Shown here piece after piece: positions 1 through 4,494 of a DNA stretch of 5,470 nucleotides. Under the pieces are notes generated by a model. It was not told the DNA's origin, ran no database searches, and was given only the letters and a program-made list of their open reading frames with translations. The translations under genes and the position numbers were made by a program. The stretch is from Actinomycetes bacterium (GTDB taxonomy: Bacteria; Actinomycetota; Coriobacteriia; Anaerosomatales; Anaerosomataceae): the NCBI GenBank assembly GCA_021850085.1, contig JAJZRZ010000123.1:1-5470 (forward strand). The letters run 5' to 3'. Each line of letters begins with the position of its first letter. Positions within the stretch are counted from its first letter, which is position 1.

Positions 1-119
1 CCTCCCGCATGGGTTTCACGCGCGCATTCGGTCCCGCACCACGCGAGCGAGCCGCCGCCAAGATCGCCACGGACGGCGCACGCACGCTTGGCGACGCCGT
101 GCGCTCGGCACTGGGGTAG
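1..119 (+). CDS. radA: Probable DNA repair protein RadA, C-terminal fragment
   Basis: Only the last 38 codons are present, read in the frame beginning at base 3 and ending with TAG at 117-119. The visible peptide contains RMGFTRAFGP near its start and ends TLGDAVRSALG. This resembles the extreme C-terminus of RadA/Sms, where a 'lGFtrai.P' strand is followed by a final helix of the type 'tl.eAl..al'. RadA is a RecA-like ATPase with a Lon-like domain that drives branch migration of recombination intermediates. The catalytic parts lie upstream of the window, so the call rests on this short tail and on position: radA directly precedes disA in Bacillus, Mycobacterium and many other Gram-positives. 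Codon composition matches the neighbours. The name is an inference from tail plus synteny; coding status itself is fairly safe. Confidence 0.62.
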   Translation, partial: SRMGFTRAFGPAPRERAAAKIATDGARTLGDAVRSALG

Positions 120-121
120 GT

Positions 122-150
122 TTGGTCTGCGGCCCGTGTCGTGGCAGAAT
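122..150 (+). promoter_or_regulatory. Weak candidate promoter for disA
   Basis: TTGGTC at 122-127 and CAGAAT at 145-150 are separated by 17 bp and match the sigma-A -35 and -10 consensus at three and four of six positions. A transcript would start near 157. That would rule out the GTG at 156 as a start and give a ~38-nt leader to the GTG at 195. The match is poor and disA may simply be read through from radA. Confidence 0.22.
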
Positions 151-194
151 CGTAGGTGATGACCGGGCCGGTGAGCGCAGGGAGTGAGCTGCGG

Positions 195-1247
195 GTGAGT
201 CAGGAAGACGTCATGTTGGCAGCACTCCGGTCGGTTGCTCCGGGGACGCCGCTGCGTGCCGCGCTCGACAGCGTGATCGCCGGACGTACGGGCGCACTCA
301 TCGTCATCGGCGACGAGCGTGGCGTGGACGCGCTCAGCAACGGCGGCTTCGAGATCAACGCGCCGTTCACGCCCCAGCGCCTCTTCGAGCTTGCGAAGAT
401 GGACGGCGCAATCCTCTTGGACTTTGCAGCCACGCGCATTCGATGGGCCAACGCCCACCTCATGCCCGATCCGTCCCTGCCGACCTCTGAGACCGGCATG
501 CGCCACCGCACGGCCGAGCGGGTGAGCCGCCAGACCGATGCGCTCGTCATCTCGGTGTCGAAACGTCGCGAGACAGTGAGCCTCTACCGTTCCGGCACGA
601 GGGTATCGCTCCAGGACATCGAGGTCGTGCTGGCGAAAGCCAACCAAGCCCTGCAGACGCTGGAGCGCTACCGGTCCCGCCTGGACGAAGTGTCCGGTCA
701 CCTGACCGCGCTCGAGTTCGAGGATCTCGTACGTTTCGGGGATGTGGCCGTGGTCATCCAGCGTCTTGAGATGCTGCGCCGGGTATCGCGCGAGCTCGGC
801 CGCTACATCGTCGAGCTGGGCACTGAAGGGCGTCTCGTGCGCATGCAGGCCGAGGAGCTCACCGCCGGCATCGAGGACGACTACCAGATGCTCATCAGGG
901 ATTATGCGCCCGACCCAAGCTCGCGCAAGGCCGCGGCTGTGCTCGGCAAGCTGGGCTCCCTCACCCCGGAACAGCTCCTCGACTCCACTTTGCTCGCCGG
1001 CGTGCTCGGCTACGCGGCCAAGGACATGGACGAACAGCAGATGCAGCCCAAGGGGTACCGGCTTCTGCGGCGCGTGCCGCTCCTGCCGAACACGGTGATC
1101 GCCCGGCTCATCGATCACTTCGGCACTCTGGCCGCGCTGCTTGTGGCCACCGAGCGTCAGATCGACGATGTCGAAGGCGTCGGCGCCCGGCGGGCACGTT
1201 CGGTGAGCGACGGCCTTCGCCGCATGCGCGAGCGCTCGATCCTGTAG
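195..1247 (+). CDS. disA: DNA integrity scanning protein DisA, diadenylate cyclase
   Basis: DisA condenses two ATP into c-di-AMP in an octamer that also scans DNA and is inhibited by branched structures such as Holliday junctions. Counting from the GTG at 195 (350 aa; family usually ~350-360), the DAC domain occupies about residues 8-140. It contains VAPGTPLR, the DGA motif (70-72, in AKMDGAILLD), the substrate-proximal MPDPSLPTSETG stretch and the RHR motif (103-105, in GMRHRTAERV). A helical linker follows (~145-285), then a C-terminal helix-hairpin-helix DNA-binding region with GVG at 328-330. All signature residues are intact, so the enzyme should be active. In-frame starts also exist at 156 (GTG), 159 (ATG) and 171 (GTG). 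I prefer 195 because AGGGAG at 179-184 lies 10 nt upstream and the others lack a good ribosome binding site. It follows probable radA by 75 nt, as in Bacillus. Confidence 0.97.
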   Translation: MSQEDVMLAALRSVAPGTPLRAALDSVIAGRTGALIVIGDERGVDALSNGGFEINAPFTPQRLFELAKMDGAILLDFAATRIRWANAHLMPDPSLPTSETGMRHRTAERVSRQTDALVISVSKRRETVSLYRSGTRVSLQDIEVVLAKANQALQTLERYRSRLDEVSGHLTALEFEDLVRFGDVAVVIQRLEMLRRVSRELGRYIVELGTEGRLVRMQAEELTAGIEDDYQMLIRDYAPDPSSRKAAAVLGKLGSLTPEQLLDSTLLAGVLGYAAKDMDEQQMQPKGYRLLRRVPLLPNTVIARLIDHFGTLAALLVATERQIDDVEGVGARRARSVSDGLRRMRERSIL

Positions 1248-1261
1248 CCCGAGCGGCCCTG

Positions 1262-1270
1262 TGCTACCAT
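1262..1270 (+). promoter_or_regulatory. Candidate extended -10 promoter for the PIN-TRAM/ispD/ispF operon
   Basis: TGCTACCAT fits the extended -10 pattern TGnTAnnAT in an otherwise GC-rich intergenic region, just after the disA stop codon. Seventeen bp upstream there is only a poor -35 (CTGTAG, 1242-1247), which extended -10 promoters tolerate. Transcription would start near 1277, giving a ~90-nt leader. Inferred from sequence only. Confidence 0.4.
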
Positions 1271-1275
1271 CGCGG

Positions 1276-1299
1276 CATACGTACATACCGTCATAGGTA
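1276..1299 (+). repeat. Three tandem 8-nt CATA repeats overlapping the predicted transcription start
   Basis: The units CATACGTA, CATACCGT and CATAGGTA begin at 1276, 1284 and 1292, exactly 8 nt apart. The same stretch contains an inverted repeat, ATACC (1285-1289) and GGTAT (1296-1300), with a 6-nt loop. It is a conspicuously AT-richer patch right at the predicted start site of the downstream operon. A protein-binding site (operator) is possible; chance is not excluded for so short a repeat. Confidence 0.45.
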
Positions 1300-1331
1300 T
1301 CGTCGGCGACCGCTCGGTCATGAAGGGAAGG

Positions 1332-1364
1332 GGAGGTGAAGGCGCTCGTCAGATCTCTCTGACG
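1332..1364 (+). promoter_or_regulatory. Translation-control leader: strong Shine-Dalgarno, mini-ORF and perfect hairpin before the PIN-TRAM gene
   Basis: GGAGGTGA at 1332-1339 is an 8-nt exact match to the anti-Shine-Dalgarno complement, yet no start codon lies 5-12 nt after it. The next in-frame start of the real gene is GTG 1366, 26 nt away. Between them is a perfect 7-bp inverted repeat, CGTCAGA (1347-1353) and TCTGACG (1358-1364), with a TCTC loop. Folding removes 18 nt and leaves an effective spacing of 8 nt, which is optimal. Alternatively GTG 1336 opens an 8-codon ORF (VKALVRSL, stop TGA 1360-1362) whose stop lies inside the hairpin, 3 nt before GTG 1366, in the same frame. Either looping or termination-reinitiation could feed the main gene. 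The elements are directly visible; their function is inferred. Confidence 0.5.
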
Positions 1365-1365
1365 T

Positions 1366-2433
1366 GTGGGCGTCGATGCCATGATCGTACAGCTCGCTCG
1401 CGTCACCCTCCTCACGGCGGGTGCGCTCGGCGGGTTCGCGGTTTCCCAGCAGATCGACTGGGTGGCTCAGACGGGGTTCTCAGAAGGTTACGTCATCTTC
1501 GTCTTCATCATCTTGGGAGCCTCCATCGGGTACGTGCTCGGGGGAATCCTCGGCCGCGAGTTCACCAGCGCGATAGACAGGGTCCAGCGACGGCTCTCCG
1601 AGCTGCAGACGCCGGCCATCGTATTGGGCGCGGTGGGACTGATCCTCGGCCTGCTTGCCGCTTTCCTCATCTCCACGTCGCTTTTCGCATACATCGACCG
1701 GCCGCAGTGGCTCGGTTTCGTCGCGACGGCGGTGGTCTACGTACTGTGCGCCTACACGGGAGTACTGCTGTTCACCCTTCCCGGGCGCGACGTGTCTTTG
1801 CATTGGGGCGCGGTGAGCGGCACGGCGGTCGATGCGCGGCCGCCGAAACTGCTCGACACGAGCGCGGTGATCGACGGTCGTTTCGCCGAACTGGCCCGCG
1901 CCGGGCTGCTCGAAGGACCTTTGCGGGTGCCGCGTTTCGTGCTCGTGGAACTGCACACTCTGGCCGACTCGGCGGACGACGCGAAGCGTGCTCGTGGACG
2001 GCGCGGCCTCGACCTGCTCACCACGCTGACTACGGGGTCAGAGGAAGTGCTGGTGATGGAGGCCGACTTCCCGGAGACTCCGACGGTCGACGCCAAGCTC
2101 GTCAGGCTGGCGCTGTCCAGCGGTGGCACGCTGGTCACGGTGGACTACAACCTCACGAAGGTGGCCCGGTTGGAGGGGGCACCGGTGGTCAACGTGAACG
2201 AGGCCTCCGACGCCCTGCGGCCGGTGCTGCTGCCCGGTGACCCGCTGCGCATCACGCTCGGGAAGGAGGGCAAGGAGCCCGGCCAAGGAGTGGGCTATCT
2301 CGGAGACGGCACCATGGTGGTCGTCAGTGACGGCGCCTCGGCGATAGGCGAGGAAGTCGACACCGAGGTCACCTCGGTCCTCCAGACCTCCGCAGGGCGC
2401 ATGGTGTTCGCTCGCATGCGAGGCCGGGCGTGA
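1366..2433 (+). CDS. yacL: YacL-type integral membrane PIN-TRAM domain protein
   Basis: This 355-aa protein matches the Bacillus YacL architecture and length. Four hydrophobic segments (about residues 10-27, 41-63, 83-104, 115-137) anchor it in the membrane. A PIN nuclease domain follows (~160-280) with the expected acidic metal ligands: D164 in LLDTSAVIDGR, E195 in FVLVELHTLAD, D242 in VDAKLVRLA and D260 in LVTVDYNL. The C-terminal TRAM domain (~288-351) ends with the family-typical TSVLQTSAGRMVFA. The soluble part should lie in the cytoplasm and act on nucleic acid; the natural substrate is not firmly established. Start GTG 1366 is preferred because the upstream hairpin brings a strong ribosome binding site into range. 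ATG 1381 is the alternative and has no visible site of its own. The stop overlaps the ispD start by 4 nt (GTGA), so translation is probably coupled. In Mycobacterium the place before ispD is held by carD instead. Confidence 0.93.
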   Translation: MGVDAMIVQLARVTLLTAGALGGFAVSQQIDWVAQTGFSEGYVIFVFIILGASIGYVLGGILGREFTSAIDRVQRRLSELQTPAIVLGAVGLILGLLAAFLISTSLFAYIDRPQWLGFVATAVVYVLCAYTGVLLFTLPGRDVSLHWGAVSGTAVDARPPKLLDTSAVIDGRFAELARAGLLEGPLRVPRFVLVELHTLADSADDAKRARGRRGLDLLTTLTTGSEEVLVMEADFPETPTVDAKLVRLALSSGGTLVTVDYNLTKVARLEGAPVVNVNEASDALRPVLLPGDPLRITLGKEGKEPGQGVGYLGDGTMVVVSDGASAIGEEVDTEVTSVLQTSAGRMVFARMRGRA

Positions 2434-3140
2434 ACGCGGCCATCATCGTCGCAGGCGGCTTGGGCGAGCGCAGCGGTCTGGCGGCCGGCAAGCAGCTCGC
2501 AGTGGTGGCCGGCCGCCCGGTGCTCTCACACACCCTCGCCGCCTTCGACGCCTGCCCGGCGATCCACGAGATCGTGGTCGTCGCGCATCCGGACAGGACG
2601 GACGAATACCGTACCGTCGCGGTCGACCCGGTCGCCTCGGCAAAGGTATCCCGCATCGTGGGAGGAGGTTCGACCCGCCAGCGCTCCGTGGCCGCGGGCC
2701 TCGAGGCGGTCTCGTCCTCGGCTGACACCATCCTCGTCCACGACGGCGCCCGGCCGCTGGTCACCGAAGGACTGGTGACCGCCGTCATGGAGGCGCTCGA
2801 ACGAGACGGCAGTCTCGACGGGCTGGTCGTTGGCCATCCCTCGTTCGACACGCTCAAGAGCGTGGACGTCGACCGGGTCGTTCTCGGCACGCTCGACCGG
2901 AACGCGGTGTGGGCGGCCCAGACACCACAGGCTTTTCGTGCGCGCGTGCTGCGCGAGGCGTACGCGCAGGCAATGGCCGAGGGGTTCGAGGGCACCGATG
3001 ATGCATCCCTCGTGGAGCGTCTCGGGCGGCGCGTCGGGATGTTCCAAGGTCCGCGTGACAACCTCAAGATCACCGTCCCGGAAGACCTGCTCGTGGTGGA
3101 GCGCCTGCTGGCCCGCGGAGCGGAAGGACGCCCCTGGTGA
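2430..3140 (+). CDS. ispD: 2-C-methyl-D-erythritol 4-phosphate cytidylyltransferase
   Basis: IspD joins MEP and CTP to form CDP-methylerythritol plus pyrophosphate, the third step of the MEP isoprenoid pathway, in the cytoplasm. At 236 aa it has the normal length. The N-terminal nucleotide-binding motif reads AGGLGERSGLAAGKQL, with R14 and K21 in place of the usual AAGxGxR...PKQ. Further hallmarks are LVHDGARPL (D105, R108), FDTLKS (140-145), LDRNAVWAAQTPQAF (R157), TDDAS (189-193) and NLKITVPEDL (K213). The catalytic set is therefore complete. The start is GTG 2430, overlapping the previous stop by 4 nt, with GAGG at 2420-2423 six nt upstream. Its own stop overlaps the ispF start by 4 nt. 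The small deviations in the first motif (AAG to AGG, PKQ to GKQ) leave the charged residues intact and probably reflect lineage. Confidence 0.97.
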   Translation: MNAAIIVAGGLGERSGLAAGKQLAVVAGRPVLSHTLAAFDACPAIHEIVVVAHPDRTDEYRTVAVDPVASAKVSRIVGGGSTRQRSVAAGLEAVSSSADTILVHDGARPLVTEGLVTAVMEALERDGSLDGLVVGHPSFDTLKSVDVDRVVLGTLDRNAVWAAQTPQAFRARVLREAYAQAMAEGFEGTDDASLVERLGRRVGMFQGPRDNLKITVPEDLLVVERLLARGAEGRPW

Positions 3141-3637
3141 GTGAACTCAGGATCGGCCTCGGGTACGACGCGCACGCCTTTGCCGAGGGCCGCATGCTGG
3201 TGCTGGGCGGCGTGACCATCCCGCATCCCCGCGGCCTGTTCGGCCACTCGGACGCGGACGTGCTGGTGCACGCGATCATGGACGCGATCCTTGGCGCGAT
3301 GCGCGAAGGTGATATCGGGCACCACTTCCCGGACGCCGATATGCGCTACGCCGGCATCTCGAGCATCGAGTTGCTGCGCCAGGTGGCCGGGATCGTCACC
3401 CGGAACGGGTACCGGCTTGTGGACGTGGACGCCGTCCTCGTCCTGGAACAGCCTAGGATCGCGCCACATCGCGAGGCGATGCGCGAGCGGATCGCCGATG
3501 CGCTCGGTGTCGAGCCACGGCGGGTCGGCGTGAAAGCCACCACCACCGAAGGGCTCGGCTTCGAGGGCCGCGGCGAAGGGGTGGCCGCGCAGGCGGTCGT
3601 GCTTCTCGAGCGCATCGGGTCGCCGGACGCACCCTGA
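3137..3637 (+). CDS. ispF: 2-C-methyl-D-erythritol 2,4-cyclodiphosphate synthase
   Basis: IspF is a homotrimeric zinc enzyme that converts CDP-ME 2-phosphate to MEcPP with release of CMP, two steps after IspD. The 166-aa protein has the standard length. Zinc ligands are visible as D11 and H13 (GLGYDAHAF) and H45 (HSDADVLVHAIMDAILGA, 37-54). The substrate loop GDIGHHFPDAD (58-68) is conserved. The C-terminal signature KATTTEGLGFEGRGEGVAAQA (133-153) supplies the CDP-binding and trimer-pore residues. The start is GTG 3137, inside the ispD stop (GTGA overlap), with GGAAGG at 3122-3127 nine nt upstream. Adjacency of ispD and ispF is widespread, and in some bacteria they are fused. Here they are separate and most likely translationally coupled. 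IspE, the step between them, is not in the window. Confidence 0.97.
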   Translation: MSELRIGLGYDAHAFAEGRMLVLGGVTIPHPRGLFGHSDADVLVHAIMDAILGAMREGDIGHHFPDADMRYAGISSIELLRQVAGIVTRNGYRLVDVDAVLVLEQPRIAPHREAMRERIADALGVEPRRVGVKATTTEGLGFEGRGEGVAAQAVVLLERIGSPDAP

Positions 3638-3666
3638 TGGCACTGACGCGGCGCTCGCTTCGCCCA

Positions 3667-3690
3667 GCGGCGACTCCCCGCCGCGCTTGT
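3667..3690 (+). terminator. Weak terminator-like hairpin after ispF
   Basis: GCGGCG (3667-3672) and CGCCGC (3679-3684) form a perfect 6-bp GC stem with a 6-nt loop, 30 nt after the ispF stop codon. Only a poor T-containing tail (GCTTGT) follows, so classical Rho-independent termination is doubtful. Position between two transcription units is the main support. Confidence 0.25.
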
Positions 3691-3693
3691 CGG

Positions 3694-3723
3694 TTGACAT
3701 GGTTCCTGCGGTGAAACGATAGT
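3694..3723 (+). promoter_or_regulatory. Sigma-A type promoter for cysE-cysS
   Basis: A perfect -35 TTGACA (3694-3699) is followed after 18 bp by GATAGT (3718-3723), which matches the -10 consensus at four of six positions. Transcription would begin near 3730, leaving a leader of about 42 nt that carries GAGGAGGT (3752-3759) before the cysE ATG. This is the best promoter in the window and indicates that cysE-cysS can be expressed apart from the isp genes. The leader is too short for a T-box or similar riboswitch. Confidence 0.6.
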
Positions 3724-3771
3724 AGTGCGACTTGTCGCCTGACGTGCACGAGAGGAGGTCTTTCGAGCGCG

Positions 3772-4494
3772 ATGTTCACACGCCTGAGAGCCGACATGGT
3801 CGCCGTCAAGGACCGTGATCCCGCGTGCCCGTCGTCGTGGTCCGCACTCACGAACTACCCCGGTCTGTGGGCCGTGTGGTGGCATCGGAGGACGCATCGC
3901 CTGCACGCGTCCGGCCGCACGTGGCTCGCGCGGTTCATCAGCCAGAAGGTGCGCGCAGCGACAGGAATCGAGATCCACCCCGGAGCCACCATCGGCGAGC
4001 GGTTCTTCATCGACCACGGCATGGGGGTCGTCATCGGTGAGACCACCATCATCGGCGACGATGTGACCCTGTATCAGGGCGTGACCCTCGGCGGCACGGG
4101 CAAGGAGCATGGTAAGCGCCACCCCACCATCGAAGACTACGTCGTCGTGGGCGTGGGTGCCACGGTGCTCGGGAACATCACGGTGGGCCGCGGCTCGCGC
4201 GTCGGTGCGGGCGCGGTCGTGATCGCGGACGTGCCGCCGAACTCGACGGTGGTGGGCGTGCCCGGGCGCGTGGTGGTGCGGGAGGGCAGGCGAGTGGACG
4301 CCGTGGACCTGCACCACGAGGACCTGCCCGACCCGGTGGTCGAGATGTATCGCTCGATGGCCCGCCGGATCGACCGTCTCGAGGCGCGCCTCGCTCAGGA
4401 TGAGGACCGGACCGTCGAGGCGTGCGACGTCTCATTCGGGTCCCGCGCGCGCTCGGCGTCCGGACACCCAGCGGACAGCACGGAGGGACGATGA
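3772..4494 (+). CDS. cysE: Serine O-acetyltransferase
   Basis: CysE transfers acetyl from acetyl-CoA to L-serine, giving O-acetylserine for cysteine synthesis, and is usually feedback-inhibited by cysteine. The 240-aa protein is the short Bacillus type, lacking much of the E. coli N-terminal helical domain. After an N-terminal helical stretch (1-60), left-handed beta-helix hexapeptide repeats run from about 66 to 170. They hold GIEIHPGATIGERFFIDHG (catalytic pair D81, H82), VTLGGTGK (104-111), RHPTI (H117) and VGVPGRVV (161-168). HHEDLPDPV (181-189) and a helical tail follow. Residues ~211-240 form a polar extension beyond the Bacillus enzyme and end in TEGR. There is no terminal isoleucine of the kind that docks CysE into CysK. 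ATG 3772 is chosen: GAGGAGGT at 3752-3759 lies 12 nt upstream and the N-terminus aligns with Bacillus CysE. The stop touches the cysS start. Confidence 0.96.
   Translation: MFTRLRADMVAVKDRDPACPSSWSALTNYPGLWAVWWHRRTHRLHASGRTWLARFISQKVRAATGIEIHPGATIGERFFIDHGMGVVIGETTIIGDDVTLYQGVTLGGTGKEHGKRHPTIEDYVVVGVGATVLGNITVGRGSRVGAGAVVIADVPPNSTVVGVPGRVVVREGRRVDAVDLHHEDLPDPVVEMYRSMARRIDRLEARLAQDEDRTVEACDVSFGSRARSASGHPADSTEGR

Noticed and set aside
156..194. Upstream in-frame starts of disA (GTG 156, ATG 159, GTG 171)
   Set aside because: None has a good Shine-Dalgarno at proper distance, and the added residues are not part of the conserved DisA fold; GTG 195 has AGGGAG 10 nt upstream. Not fully excluded.
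1320..2240. Plus-strand open frame (306 codons) overlapping the PIN-TRAM gene and starting right before the strong Shine-Dalgarno
   Set aside because: Its product is R/G/A-rich and non-globular, while the alternate frame encodes a complete YacL-type protein with catalytic residues.
2369..3700. Long minus-strand open frame (443 codons) opposite ispD and ispF
   Set aside because: It lies antisense to two unmistakable enzymes, has low-complexity R/S/P/T-rich translation with no recognisable domain, and is the expected by-product of GC-rich codon usage.
3724..3771. Possible T-box or cysteine riboswitch before cysE-cysS, as in Firmicutes
   Set aside because: The leader after the predicted transcription start is only ~42 nt, with no stem I array, no T-box sequence and no terminator-antiterminator pair.
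3346..4317. Minus-strand histidine- and arginine-rich open frame (323 codons) opposite ispF and cysE
   Set aside because: The His/Asp/Arg richness mirrors antisense reading of GC-rich Val/Gly/Thr codons of the hexapeptide repeats; no domain and no credible ribosome binding site.
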